A stretch of 64,000 bases of DNA from Myxococcales bacterium (GTDB taxonomy: Bacteria; Myxococcota_A; Polyangia; Polyangiales; Polyangiaceae), in NCBI GenBank assembly GCA_903642325.1, contig CAHJWM010000002.1:186001-250000 (forward strand), in the 5' to 3' direction. Positions 30,188-39,730 of this stretch are shown in pieces. The position numbers were made by a program, and so were the translations under genes. The stretch's first letter is position 1. Each line of letters starts with the position of its first letter. The notes beneath the pieces were generated by a model. The model was not told the origin of the DNA. It saw nothing but the letters and a program-made list of their open reading frames with translations, and searched no databases.

Positions 30188-31324
30188 CTACTTCATCGGC
30201 GCTAAAACTAGCTCAAGATACAAGTCCTCATACGCGCGCGCCACGATCTCGGCTCGATGGCGTGCGATGATGGCGGCGCGTTGCGCCTCGGCAATCCGCG
30301 AGGCCGCAGCGCTATCAGCCAACAGCACGACGAGCGCGCGGACCCAGTCGTCGACCGCTAGGCTCGGAACTTTCAGCACACCTCGAAGATCGATGAGCGG
30401 GCCCCGATCGAGCGCGATCACCGGCACCCCGAGCGACATCGCCTCCAGCAAGACGATCGGCAAATCGACCTTGCCCCAAAGATCGTCGACTGGAAATAGC
30501 ACCGCGCTGGCGCCTGCCAGCAACGCCAGAATGTCGCGCGCATTTTCCACGAAGCGCGTGCTGGCCGGTGGCAACCGAGCCGACAAGCGTTCCGCCACTT
30601 CCCGCGCGCGCGTCGACTTACGGCGATAAGCGAAGACCGTGACCACGTCAGGCAGCAATGCCGGCAAGCGCTCGCTGAGCGTAGCCGTCGCCTCTGCCCC
30701 CGAGCTCGTTTCGAGGTCGCCCGGGTAGAGCACGTAGCGCTGTTCGGGCCCGAGCCGAAGCTCGCGTCTCACCCGTGCCAGCTCTTCGGCGCTCGGAAGC
30801 CGCAGGTCGGGCACCGGCGGCGGGATCACCGCGATGCGCGGCGGACGTAGCCCAGAGCCCTCATAGCTCCTTTCGATCGAGCTTCGGGTCCACGTGCTCT
30901 GCGCCACCAGCAGATCACCAAAGAACAACCCCTGTGGATCGGCGAAGCTGCGCGGCGGCGACGCCACCGTTTGAACGACCGGCACGCCGCGCAGCCGGCG
31001 CATCCAACGGCCCGCGCCACTGGTGCGCACGTTGGGCGCAAACACGAAATGCCAAACACTGGCGCGCGAAGCCAAAAGCACCCACGTAGCCGCGCGCAAA
31101 TTTGCCGTAAACGCGGGCGTGAACCCGCCCGACGCACCATAGGCACGGGCAGACCGTACCGCGAGCGCGCCTTCCGCCGCGTTCAGCCCGGGAGCGCCCG
31201 CCATGGACATCACTATCGGATCGATGCGCGTCAGGTGTCGCGCCACGTCCCGCACCAGACACTTGCTGCCGTCGTGAAATGGCGGCGCGATCGGCTTGGA
31301 GATGAAAAGAACACTGGGACGCAT
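30188..31324 (-). CDS. GT4-type glycosyltransferase
   Basis: 378 residues with the GT-B fold of group 1 transferases. The N-terminal acceptor lobe opens with VLFISKPIAPPFHDGSK. The donor lobe has VLYPGDLETSSGA, FVENARDILALLAGASAVLFP and the E-x7-E region LPIVLLEAMSLGVPVIALD. It probably transfers a sugar from a nucleotide donor to a cell-surface glycan or lipid. The neighbours give no pathway, so the substrate is unknown. ATG 31324 starts the Rossmann strand directly. Cytosolic or membrane-associated. Confidence 0.85.
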   Translation of the reverse strand: MRPSVLFISKPIAPPFHDGSKCLVRDVARHLTRIDPIVMSMAGAPGLNAAEGALAVRSARAYGASGGFTPAFTANLRAATWVLLASRASVWHFVFAPNVRTSGAGRWMRRLRGVPVVQTVASPPRSFADPQGLFFGDLLVAQSTWTRSSIERSYEGSGLRPPRIAVIPPPVPDLRLPSAEELARVRRELRLGPEQRYVLYPGDLETSSGAEATATLSERLPALLPDVVTVFAYRRKSTRAREVAERLSARLPPASTRFVENARDILALLAGASAVLFPVDDLWGKVDLPIVLLEAMSLGVPVIALDRGPLIDLRGVLKVPSLAVDDWVRALVVLLADSAAASRIAEAQRAAIIARHRAEIVARAYEDLYLELVLAPMK

Positions 31325-31408
31325 CGCGGTGACAACCGCGTAGCGTCACACGGCGCGGGCGACAAGGCCGGCCGCCGCTCACCACTGATGATGACGCTCG
31401 TACCCGGG

Positions 31409-32218
31409 CTACAGCCGCGCCGCAGCGATGAGCGCGGGCGGCGCACGGCGGAGAGCACTGGCGATGGCGGCTTCCAAGACGGAGCGCCGGAGCTCAGCGG
31501 ATTTCGCCGCGCTGCTCGCGTCTTCGGCGCTGGCGGTGGCGCTTGCACGGCCCGTTACGGTCGCGGCGATGGAATGCTCGGGCATCGTCTGCAGCACGTA
31601 CTCCACGAGCGCAGAGTAGACGAGGGAGCTGCCCTGATGCGCGACCGTAAGCCGTTGCACATTGCCGGTGACCATCACCAACGGCACTTTGCTGAGCCGC
31701 GACGGCGCCTCTTCCTCGACCCCGAGCACTCGCACGCCGAGTAGCTCATTCAATTTTTGGCGTGAGGACTCGGCAAGCTCACTCTCGATCTTCGTCGACC
31801 TGACGCCCGAGTCGTTCCGCATACTGCCAATTTTAATGAGCACCTTGGTCTTGGGGCCCGTTATCCGCTGTTCCTCGAGTGATTTGATGGCGCCCTTGAC
31901 TTGCAGGCGCACGCTCTCGGATTTGTCGGTGCGGTGCAATTTGAGTGTATCGAGGGCGCGCTGCTCGCCCAGATTTTTGAGCGCGGCGGCGGCGGCCATG
32001 CGCACCGATGCGTTCGGATCATCGAGCGCCGCTTCGAGCGGAGCGGCGGCGTCGCCGGTGAGCCACTTTCCGAGCTGAAGAGCTGCCGCCACGCGCACGC
32101 GGAAATCGGCGCTGTGCTGCAGCTGGTCCAGCAACATGTCGATACCCGGGCTTGCGCTGACCGACGAAACGGGAAGCACGAAAGCCAGAGTGAACAGGGA
32201 ACGGCGTAACCAGCGCAT
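31409..32218 (-). CDS. Exported HEAT-repeat protein
   Basis: 269 residues from ATG 32218 (an in-frame ATG at 32245 is less likely because it precedes the basic signal start). The signal peptide SLFTLAFVLPVSSVSASP is followed by about three HEAT/PBS-lyase-like repeats (DFRVRVAAALQLGKW, NASVRMAAAAALKNLG, SESVRLQVKGAIKSLEEQ). A mixed C-terminal domain contains VLIKIGSMRNDSG, a strand motif seen in other myxobacterial HEAT lipoproteins. It is probably a periplasmic scaffold; partners are unknown. Confidence 0.8.
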   Translation of the reverse strand: MRWLRRSLFTLAFVLPVSSVSASPGIDMLLDQLQHSADFRVRVAAALQLGKWLTGDAAAPLEAALDDPNASVRMAAAAALKNLGEQRALDTLKLHRTDKSESVRLQVKGAIKSLEEQRITGPKTKVLIKIGSMRNDSGVRSTKIESELAESSRQKLNELLGVRVLGVEEEAPSRLSKVPLVMVTGNVQRLTVAHQGSSLVYSALVEYVLQTMPEHSIAATVTGRASATASAEDASSAAKSAELRRSVLEAAIASALRRAPPALIAAARL

Positions 32219-32383
32219 CGATCTGAATTCCGAAGCTCTCAGCATCTGCCCTCTACGCCGATCTGCAAAACAAATCGTCGGCTCAGGCCCGAGTTAGGTG
32301 CGCTCGCCGCTACCCGGACCCCACATGTGCGGTTTTCTCAGCATCGTGGCAGCCCATGGAAACATGGCCAACAAGCTCGCGCT

Positions 32384-32917
32384 TTATTTGAGCAATCCAT
32401 CGAGCTCGGACTCGAGCTGCGGCTCCTCACCGGCGTAGAAGCCTGAGTGTACGAAGCGAACGATGCCGCTCGCGTCGACCACGTAGCTCGTTGGCATCGT
32501 CGGCGGCTGGTAGCTTTTGGCTACGATTTGACCCTCATCCCAGGCCAGCGGGAAGCGCGCCCCCGTTTCGCGTGCGAACTTCGGAATCGAGCCGGTGCCC
32601 TCGTCCACGCTGATGCCGATTACCGTCACCTTGCTGCCATACCTGTCGGCGATGCGCTGATAGGCCGGAAAGGAAGACCGGCAAGGCGTGCACCAGGTCG
32701 CCCAAAAATCAATCACCACCGGCTTGCCCGCAAACCTCACGAGGCTGATCGTGCGCTCTCCATTTGGCGACGGCAGGTCGAAACTCGGCGCTGGCGCGCC
32801 GATCAGCGGATGACCCTCTTCCGCCGCACTGCCGGTAGCGGCCGCGCCGCGCATCGCGCCGCAGGCTAGTGAGAATAGCGTCAACCCTGCCAGCGCTCCG
32901 ATCAGCCGCCAGGTCAC
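32384..32917 (-). CDS. TlpA-like thiol-disulfide oxidoreductase lipoprotein
   Basis: 177 residues. The signal ends LFSLAC (Cys19 lipidated). It is a thioredoxin fold with FWATWCTPCRSSFP, redox Cys76/Cys79, and a cis-Pro segment PPTMPTSYVVD. Such proteins reduce periplasmic thiols for cytochrome c maturation or protein repair. GTG 32917 overlaps the stop of the TSP3-barrel gene (GTGA), so the two are made together. The coupling suggests that this oxidoreductase maintains the Cys pairs of the TSP3 repeats. Confidence 0.92.
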   Translation of the reverse strand: MTWRLIGALAGLTLFSLACGAMRGAAATGSAAEEGHPLIGAPAPSFDLPSPNGERTISLVRFAGKPVVIDFWATWCTPCRSSFPAYQRIADRYGSKVTVIGISVDEGTGSIPKFARETGARFPLAWDEGQIVAKSYQPPTMPTSYVVDASGIVRFVHSGFYAGEEPQLESELDGLLK

Positions 32918-34524
32918 TTGGCTTTCTTCTTATCGGCCTTCGGCTCGTCGGGACAACCGTCCTCGTCCTCGAAATTATTCTTGGTTTCGGGCTCGTCGAT
33001 GCATTCGTCTTGCGCATCGGGGATGCCGTCATTGTCGTTGTCGAGATCGGGGCAGCCGTCCGTATCTTGAAAGCCGTCCGTATCCTCCGCCGCGTCGGGG
33101 CACTTGTCGCGCGCATCGGGCACGCCATCGTTGTCCCTGTCCGCCTCGTCGGGACAGCCGTCTTCGTCCTTGTACCCGTTTACGGTCTCGGGCTCCATCG
33201 GGCACTGGTCCGACACGTCGGGAATGCCGTCCTTGTCATTGTCGGGATCGGGGCAGCCGTCGCGGTCTTCGAAGTTGTCTTGATCTTCGGCCTGATCCGG
33301 ACACTTGTCCTGCGGGTCGAGCACGGTATCCAGATCGTTGTCCGGATCGGGACAGCCGTCGGAATCCTCGTTGCCATCGAAGTCTTCCTTTTCCGTCGGG
33401 CACTGGTCGACTGAGTCGTCGATGCCATCGCCATCGCGATCGCGCTTTTCGAGCGCGTACGTCAGCCCCAAAAAGCCGCGAAACTTCGGCACGCCGACGC
33501 CATCGACGAGCGCGGTCCCAGCCCCCAAGGCAACGGCCAGCGGCGAGCTCAGTGGGACGATTTGAAAACCACCGTCGAGCTCGAGCGTATTTTCACCTTT
33601 TACCGACGAGAAGCGCGTCGTCCCGAAGCCGTCGACCAGCACGCGAAACACCGGGCTGATACGAAACCCGCCGGCGACGCTATAGCGCCCTTCCGAGCCC
33701 ACGGATGACGTGCCGACTTGACCCTTGTCTCGAAATACTCCCGCCAGATTCGCGGCCCCGGAAAGCGGGCCCTTTTCAGCATCCAAAATCAGCCGCAGGC
33801 CGGCGCTCGGCAGCGTGTCGCCGATGTATTCGTTCTTCGCGGTGGCGTGCCCCACCGGTGCCGTCACGAACGCGGCCGCGCCGACCACGAACGGATCGGT
33901 CGCTCGCCCCGCAAGGCGAAACTTTGCCTCGAGCTGCGGGTCGCCCAAACCGGCTTTGCTGATCCCGTCCGCGGTATTGGACAGTGTTGCGGGATCGAGG
34001 CCCTGACCTTTCACGTACGACACCGGGATGTTCAGGCCGAGCTGCAGCCGCGGGAACGGCGTGAGCGTGCCCATCAGATTGCCGGTGAACTCGTTTTCAA
34101 TCACCTTCAATGTGCGGATACTGCGCGCCACCGGATCGCTGCAGGTGAGGCCGTTCGCTCGGTCTACCGCGCTGTCCACCGTGCACGTGCGCACGTCGAA
34201 GGGGCGAAAGCTGTAGTTCGCCATCAAGCCGAGGCTCCACAACATCTTGCCGTCGGTGCGCGCCCCGCGCGTGGTGAAGTAGTTTTGCGGGCCCGGCGCG
34301 GGGTCGAATCGCTGGAGCGCGAAGTCGCCCGTGACTGATTGTGCACGCGCCTCCGGAACGCGAGCAAAAATGGCCACCGCCAAAACGCCGCCACTGATGA
34401 GCTTAGCGCCGCGCGCGGCGTTGCAGAGGCTGAACGAAGGCTCCGCCTGAAGTGCGGGGAACGTGCGAAGTTTACGGACCAACTGTGCTTTCCTCCTGAC
34501 GATCGCCGCGCACGAGATGGCCAT
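32914..34524 (-). CDS. Outer-membrane barrel with thrombospondin type 3 repeats
   Basis: About 536 residues. A long N-terminal leader ends in a hydrophobic stretch and a probable cleavage after ARAQS, so the true start could be downstream of ATG 34524. A ~330-residue OmpA/OprF-type transmembrane barrel follows (amphipathic strands, YSVAGGFRISPVFRVLVDGF). The last ~150 residues are calcium-binding TSP3 repeats (DRDGDGIDDSVDQCP, DNDKDGIPDVSDQCP and further copies), each with a Cys. The usual C-terminal OmpA peptidoglycan-binding domain is absent; the tail is Lys-rich. It is coupled to the TlpA-like gene. Confidence 0.85.
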   Translation of the reverse strand: MAISCAAIVRRKAQLVRKLRTFPALQAEPSFSLCNAARGAKLISGGVLAVAIFARVPEARAQSVTGDFALQRFDPAPGPQNYFTTRGARTDGKMLWSLGLMANYSFRPFDVRTCTVDSAVDRANGLTCSDPVARSIRTLKVIENEFTGNLMGTLTPFPRLQLGLNIPVSYVKGQGLDPATLSNTADGISKAGLGDPQLEAKFRLAGRATDPFVVGAAAFVTAPVGHATAKNEYIGDTLPSAGLRLILDAEKGPLSGAANLAGVFRDKGQVGTSSVGSEGRYSVAGGFRISPVFRVLVDGFGTTRFSSVKGENTLELDGGFQIVPLSSPLAVALGAGTALVDGVGVPKFRGFLGLTYALEKRDRDGDGIDDSVDQCPTEKEDFDGNEDSDGCPDPDNDLDTVLDPQDKCPDQAEDQDNFEDRDGCPDPDNDKDGIPDVSDQCPMEPETVNGYKDEDGCPDEADRDNDGVPDARDKCPDAAEDTDGFQDTDGCPDLDNDNDGIPDAQDECIDEPETKNNFEDEDGCPDEPKADKKKAK

Positions 34525-34716
34525 ACTCGGCAGAATCACACTTAGGCTCTCACAGACCCACCGCGCTCCGCAATGCTGCTCGCGCCGCGTACATTTCGGC
34601 AGATAACCTGTTATCGAAGCGGGAGCGCGCGGCACCGGAACCGAGCGATGTGCGCCTCAGGGACCCGTATGGCCGCGCGGCGCCCGTCCGCTGCAATGAG
34701 CTGATATGCTCGCCGC

Positions 34717-35847
34717 GTGGCTGTCTGCTCCGCGTGCAAGAGCATCGTCGTCGAGGAAGCCCGCTTTTGCCCATTTTGCGGCAGCGCGATCGTCAAGGCC
34801 AAGCCATTGATTGGCGCTGGTGCCGAGCTCGACCTCGAAGACTGGGGTCGCGCCCTTCTCGGGCACACGATCGGTGAGGGCGGCATGGGCGTCGTCTACC
34901 GCGGCTGGCTGTATTACAATCCCGCCGGCCGGTTCGCGGGCACCCCGCCCCACCCCATTGCCGTGAAACTGCTGCACCCCCTGCTGCAAGGCAAAACACG
35001 CGCGCGCAAGCTGTTCGTGCGCGAGGCCACCGCCCTCGCACGCCTTTCGCACCCGAATATCGTGCATTTTTTTGGACTGTCCGACTTCGACGGGCAGCTC
35101 GCGTTGGTGATGGAGCTCGTTCACGGCGAGCCACTGAGCGACTTGATCGGGCGGGTGAGCGCGGAATCACGCCAAGGACAGCGGGCCCTACCCGCTTTGC
35201 CCCTGGCGCAGGCCTGGCACTATTTCGCCCAGCTATTGGGCGCGTTGGCCTCCATTCATGGCTTTGGCATCCTGCACCGGGACATCAAATCCGCCAACGT
35301 GCTGGTGCGAGGCGACGGCGTGGTGAAGGTGACCGACTTCGGCATCGCCCAAATCCCAGCCGAGGAAGTAAAGAACACGGGCGGCATGGCGCCCGGCACG
35401 GGCGCGTACATGTCCCCCGAGCAAGTGCTGAACCAGCCCTTAGATCCGCGCTCCGACCTGTATTCCGCCGCCATCGTGCTTTATGAAATGCTGACCGGGG
35501 TTACACCGTTCGACCGCCCCGAGCGGAACGAAGTGATGGTGCGCACGGCGCAGATCGACGAAGCCCCCGCCCCGTTGAGCTCTTTTTTGCAGGGCGCGCC
35601 ACCAGTCCTGGATCTCCTGATCGCGCGGGCGCTGGCAAAAGATCCCGAGCTCCGCTACGGCTCGGCGATCGAGCTCGGCGAGACGTTCCGTAGCGCGCTC
35701 GGCTTGCCCCAAACGCCGGGCTGGTCGCTGCAGCAGCAGCTCTCCGACGTGGCCCAAACCATGTCCGCAATCGCGCTGCCCGCCCCGGAGCTCGGCCAAC
35801 ACGCCGCGCAGCTGGGCACGGAGCTGATGGTCGCGTTCCGCAAATAG
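34717..35847 (+). CDS. Cytosolic Ser/Thr kinase with N-terminal zinc ribbon
   Basis: 376 residues from GTG 34717. The start MAVCSACKSIV with EARFCPFCGSAIV gives a C4 zinc ribbon (CxxC...CxxC) in the first ~28 residues. The kinase follows: IGEGGMGVVYRG, VAVK-type Lys in IAVKLLHP, ILHRDIKSANVLV, VTDFGIAQ, YMSPEQ. No membrane helix is present, so it should be soluble. The C-terminal ~60 residues are helical and unassigned. It is divergent from the TSP3-barrel gene and separated from the next barrel gene by 105 bp. Confidence 0.92.
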   Translation: MAVCSACKSIVVEEARFCPFCGSAIVKAKPLIGAGAELDLEDWGRALLGHTIGEGGMGVVYRGWLYYNPAGRFAGTPPHPIAVKLLHPLLQGKTRARKLFVREATALARLSHPNIVHFFGLSDFDGQLALVMELVHGEPLSDLIGRVSAESRQGQRALPALPLAQAWHYFAQLLGALASIHGFGILHRDIKSANVLVRGDGVVKVTDFGIAQIPAEEVKNTGGMAPGTGAYMSPEQVLNQPLDPRSDLYSAAIVLYEMLTGVTPFDRPERNEVMVRTAQIDEAPAPLSSFLQGAPPVLDLLIARALAKDPELRYGSAIELGETFRSALGLPQTPGWSLQQQLSDVAQTMSAIALPAPELGQHAAQLGTELMVAFRK

Positions 35848-35952
35848 CCTGCAAACCGGGGCTTTCTCGAGCTAGAGGCCGCGTGGTTGACAGTCTTCAG
35901 CCGCGCGTGCGAAACCCCCCGGGTCCGCCGCCGGTACCGAGCGAAGATCCGC

Positions 35953-38061
35953 ATGAAACAAGCTTCCGTTGCCTCGCTAATTGCGCTCGGTTTTCTGGTC
36001 ACCCCGGCGCTTTCGGAAGCCCAGACCAAACCGTCTACCCCCGCTCCCCAGAGCACGCCGAAGGGGAGCGCAGCGGAGCAAAGCGGGGAGCCGACCGTCA
36101 ACGACAGCGCACCCGGCAGCGATGCCACCGTGACTCCGAGCGCGGAGGACGCCACCGCTCCGGCTGCGCCGGCTCCGGGAACGCCCAGCGGCTCCTTCGC
36201 GCCGCTGCCCGCCTGGCCCGAGCCGGGCAATGACGCGGCGGAGCTCCGTCGACAGAACAACGAGCGCCCGAGCGATGCAGCCCGGCCGAGTGAGCACGAA
36301 GTCTTCGCGGAAGATTGGTGGGCCCACGCGCGCCCGGTCCTCGAGCTGCACGGAAATTTCCGCGTACGCGCGGAGCTGTTTTATCAATTTGCGCTCGGTC
36401 GGAAGGACACCCCCACCGCTGCGATCTGGCCGCAACCGGCGGACAATTTCTTCAACGACAACGCGGCCGCGCAGCACGGGCCGAGGTTGTGCACGCAAGA
36501 CGAGACCAACAACGGCAGCGACAGCGGTGCCACGCGCGCCACTTACGGTTGTAAGAGCGGCACGCAAGCGGGCGCCAACTTGCGCTTCCGCCTCGACCCG
36601 GAGCTGCACATCTCGGACAACCTGCGCGTCATCAGCCAAATCGACCTATTCGACAACATCGTGCTCGGCTCGACCCCGAGCGAATACCGCAATGTGCCCT
36701 CCGGTACCGGCTACGCGGTGGCCGCCCGCAGCGGCTACACGCCGATCGGCTTTGGCACTACCACGACAGAAGCGCCAACCTCAGGCGTCAATAATCTGCG
36801 CGACAGCGTGGTGGTCAAGCGCGCCTGGGCCGAATACGCGACGCCCGTAGGTGAGCTGCGCTTCGGTCGTATGCCCAATCATTGGGGCCTCGGCATTTTG
36901 AACAACTCCGGCGATGGCTACGATGACAACTACCAGTCGACCATCGATCGCATTCAGTTCACCACTGGGGTCAAGCCGCTCGACCTATACGTGACCGGCT
37001 CCTGGGACTTCGTGAACGAAGGGGCCACGAGTGACAGCCTCGGTATCTATCGCGGGCAGCCCTACGACGTTGCGCAGTCCGACGACGTGACGCAATACAC
37101 GCTGTCCATTGCACGGCGGAAGAGCAGGGAGCTGACTCGGCTGGCGCTGGCCAAGAACAACGTCGTCGTCAACGCTGGTTTGCAGGTGATGTATCGCCAT
37201 CAGTTGCTTGCGGACGACACCAATGGGGTGACCACGACCGCCACGAGTGACTGCACGTCCGGTGCGGCCGCGCTCGGTTGTGCTCCGGGTAGCCTCACCT
37301 TCACCCGCCGCGGTGCGAGCGCGTGGACGCCGGATCTCTGGCTACAGGTGCTGTACAAGAAGTTCCGATTCGAGGCGGAAGCGGTGACCGTCCAGGGCTC
37401 GCTGGACAACATCAGCACCGTGGGCAATGACTCGCCGACGAACAACGTCGGATACAAGCTTCGCAAATACGGGTTAGCTACCGAAATTGCCCAGAACCTG
37501 ATCGAAGACAAACTGCACCTCGGCTTCAACTTCGGCTGGGCTTCGGGCGACTCGGACGTGCAGGGCCTCACCCCGCCCAACAATGGGGTCGAGGATCAGC
37601 ACGGAAACCGTACTGATTCGACGTTTCGTTTCAACCCCGCGTACAGCATCGATCTGATCCTGTACCGCAACATCCTGACTCGCGTTCAGGGCACCTATTA
37701 TTTCCGTCCCAGCGTGAGCTACGATTTCTTGCACGACAACTCGGGCCAGAAGCTGGGCGGCGGGCTCACCGCCGTTTGGTCGCGCGCCTCCGAGTTCATT
37801 CAAGCGCCGGGGCATGCGCGGGATCTCGGTGTCGAGCTCGACGCCAACGTCTACTTTCAGTCCAAAGACGGCGCCCTCAACGACGACCCCTCGAAGCGCG
37901 GCGGCTTTTTCACGAAGATCGAGTACGGCGTGCTCTTCCCCATGAAGGGCCTGGGTTACACGGACAACGAGGCCGCGAACATCAACCGCGTGCTCAACTA
38001 CAACGCCGCCGGTACCAACACCGCGCAGACACTGCGCTGGTACATGGGCGTGTTTTTCTGA
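35953..38061 (+). CDS. Outer-membrane beta-barrel protein, TIGR04551-like
   Basis: 702 residues. ATG 35953 begins a signal peptide (ASVASLIALGFLVTPALSEAQ). A Pro/Ala/Ser linker leads to a large barrel: NFRVRAELFYQFALG, LRVISQIDLFDNIVLG, WAEYATPVGELRFGRMPNHW, and a terminal strand ending in Phe (TLRWYMGVFF), as outer-membrane barrels require. The pattern resembles the deltaproteobacterial TIGR04551 family of unknown role; this is by recollection. It is the first of four same-direction genes encoding barrels and lipoproteins. Confidence 0.8.
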   Translation: MKQASVASLIALGFLVTPALSEAQTKPSTPAPQSTPKGSAAEQSGEPTVNDSAPGSDATVTPSAEDATAPAAPAPGTPSGSFAPLPAWPEPGNDAAELRRQNNERPSDAARPSEHEVFAEDWWAHARPVLELHGNFRVRAELFYQFALGRKDTPTAAIWPQPADNFFNDNAAAQHGPRLCTQDETNNGSDSGATRATYGCKSGTQAGANLRFRLDPELHISDNLRVISQIDLFDNIVLGSTPSEYRNVPSGTGYAVAARSGYTPIGFGTTTTEAPTSGVNNLRDSVVVKRAWAEYATPVGELRFGRMPNHWGLGILNNSGDGYDDNYQSTIDRIQFTTGVKPLDLYVTGSWDFVNEGATSDSLGIYRGQPYDVAQSDDVTQYTLSIARRKSRELTRLALAKNNVVVNAGLQVMYRHQLLADDTNGVTTTATSDCTSGAAALGCAPGSLTFTRRGASAWTPDLWLQVLYKKFRFEAEAVTVQGSLDNISTVGNDSPTNNVGYKLRKYGLATEIAQNLIEDKLHLGFNFGWASGDSDVQGLTPPNNGVEDQHGNRTDSTFRFNPAYSIDLILYRNILTRVQGTYYFRPSVSYDFLHDNSGQKLGGGLTAVWSRASEFIQAPGHARDLGVELDANVYFQSKDGALNDDPSKRGGFFTKIEYGVLFPMKGLGYTDNEAANINRVLNYNAAGTNTAQTLRWYMGVFF

Positions 38062-38147
38062 GCTTCCCCGCGGCTGAAATGCTGCCGAAACGAAGGCCCC
38101 GCGGCTGGATTGGCGGGCGCCCGCCGCGTTGTGTAACCTTGGCGTAT

Positions 38148-39065
38148 ATGTCGCTCCCCAGACCGTCCGTGTTAGGCGCTTGGTTGTGGATCGCGCTCAC
38201 GCAAGGCTGCTCGTCGAGCACGCCCCTCGACGTCGCCTCAGCGGGGACGGGCGGCGGCTCCGTGGTGGGAATGGCCGGCGCGGATGGCGAGCTCGCCGGC
38301 AGCGACGGGTCCAGCCCCTCATCGTGCAAGCCTCCCGGATACCACGTCGATGCAGAACCGACCGCGGTCGGAGAAATCCAAGCGACCATTCAGGATGCGA
38401 GCGGCGTTGCTGTCCCCATGTTGCCAATCCAGGTTTGCGGCACGGATCAGTGCACGTTTGGGTCCAGCAACGCGACCGGCAAAGTCGACATTATTCCCAA
38501 AACCAAGCTTATTTTACCAGCATTCAAGTATGGCGACGGGCTCGACTTCGCGGAGCTCGCCATCCAGCTCGTCAAAGGCAAGCAGGATTTGGGTACGCTC
38601 GTGGCGCTCCCGTTTCCCGCCTTCACGGAAGGCGGCAAGTTCCCGGAAAGCGGTCGAGTGACGAACGGTGATCTCACGCTATCCATCGAGGCGACGACTA
38701 CCGTTCAGTTCGATCGTCTGAGCTACGCCGACTCGGAGCTCGTCTTCCGAACGGTTTCGATTCCGATCGACGAAAGCCAGAAGGCGCTCGACCCGAGCTT
38801 CGGCTTCGAGCTCGCCTATGCGGCCGCCCCGCTCGGCACGACGTTCTGTCCGCCGGCGCAGCTCAGCCTCAAAAACCGGCTAAAGTGGCCAGCCGGCACG
38901 GCCGTGGAGTTGTTCGTCCAAGGCGTGAATGCGGATGAGGCCTGGGCCCCCTACGGCACTTGGATCAAGGTTGCCGAGGGCAGCGTGAGCCGAGACGGGA
39001 GTGTCATCGACACGACGAGCGGTGGCATCACGGTCTTGTCTTCCATCGCCGTGCGCCGAAAGTAA
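38148..39065 (+). CDS. Surface lipoprotein, 305 aa
   Basis: The signal ends in LTQGC (Cys21 lipidated). A Gly/Ser linker leads to a beta-sandwich-like region (VGEIQATIQDASGVAVPMLP, VQVCGTDQCTFGSSNATGKV in parts, TFCPPAQLSLKNRLKWPAG). The GTDQC...NATGKV turn resembles carboxypeptidase-regulatory-like or Ig-like repeats, and the rest is unassigned. It lies 2 bp before the redoxin lipoprotein gene and in the same direction as the flanking barrels, so it probably belongs to the same envelope complex. ATG 38148 is chosen because it begins the signal peptide. Confidence 0.8.
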   Translation: MSLPRPSVLGAWLWIALTQGCSSSTPLDVASAGTGGGSVVGMAGADGELAGSDGSSPSSCKPPGYHVDAEPTAVGEIQATIQDASGVAVPMLPIQVCGTDQCTFGSSNATGKVDIIPKTKLILPAFKYGDGLDFAELAIQLVKGKQDLGTLVALPFPAFTEGGKFPESGRVTNGDLTLSIEATTTVQFDRLSYADSELVFRTVSIPIDESQKALDPSFGFELAYAAAPLGTTFCPPAQLSLKNRLKWPAGTAVELFVQGVNADEAWAPYGTWIKVAEGSVSRDGSVIDTTSGGITVLSSIAVRRK

Positions 39066-39067
39066 AC

Positions 39068-39730
39068 ATGCCGAGCGGAGCAGGGCCGCTGACTCGGGCG
39101 CTCGCCCGCGTTGCCTCGTGCGCGGTCGCTGGCTTTGCGTGCTTCGCGTGCGGCAGCAACGCCCCCACGATCCCGTCCGAGCTATTGCAATCAGGCGGCT
39201 GCGCCGCCTCCGATTACCCGGCCGGCCCCTTTGGTACCGAAGAGAGCCAAACGCTGGCCAATGCCTGCTTTCAGGGCTTTCGCGCTCCGCAAATGGTCCG
39301 TCACGAAGCAAGCTCCCTCCAAAGCATCGCCTTCGCTGATTACTACGATCCGACCGGCAGCAAGGGTATCAAGCTGGTGCTGATCGACACCTCCGCGGTT
39401 TGGTGCTCGGCCTGCCGCGTGGAGCACGAGGGGCTGTCTGAAAAGAACGACGAGTATGCGCCCAAAGGCCTGCGCATTCTGGGCACGCTGTTTCAAGACG
39501 CCCGGCGAGACCCGGCCACCGTGAAGGATCTGAGCAACTGGGTCGAGACCTTTTCATCGAACTACGCGATGGCTCTCGACCCCGATTACCAGCTGGGCGC
39601 CTTCGCCTCGGCCGAGACCGCACCGCTGAACCTCGTCGTCGACGCGCGCACCATGAAGATTGAAAAGAAGCTGCTCGGCGATCAAGCGACCGTTCTCTGG
39701 CCGTTCATCGATGCTGCGCTGGCCGATTAA
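39068..39730 (+). CDS. Redoxin-type lipoprotein
   Basis: 220 residues. A Cys-containing signal (AGFACFACGS; lipid Cys at 25 or 28) is followed by a conserved N-terminal segment YPAGPFGTEESQTLANACFQ. A thioredoxin fold then carries IDTSAVWCSACRVEHEG, redox Cys113/Cys116. The YPAGP[FY]GT segment is shared with the redoxin lipoprotein at 42158-42880 and marks a myxobacterial sub-family. Its 3' end overlaps the start of the next barrel gene by 20 bp, so the two are coupled. Confidence 0.9.
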   Translation: MPSGAGPLTRALARVASCAVAGFACFACGSNAPTIPSELLQSGGCAASDYPAGPFGTEESQTLANACFQGFRAPQMVRHEASSLQSIAFADYYDPTGSKGIKLVLIDTSAVWCSACRVEHEGLSEKNDEYAPKGLRILGTLFQDARRDPATVKDLSNWVETFSSNYAMALDPDYQLGAFASAETAPLNLVVDARTMKIEKKLLGDQATVLWPFIDAALAD

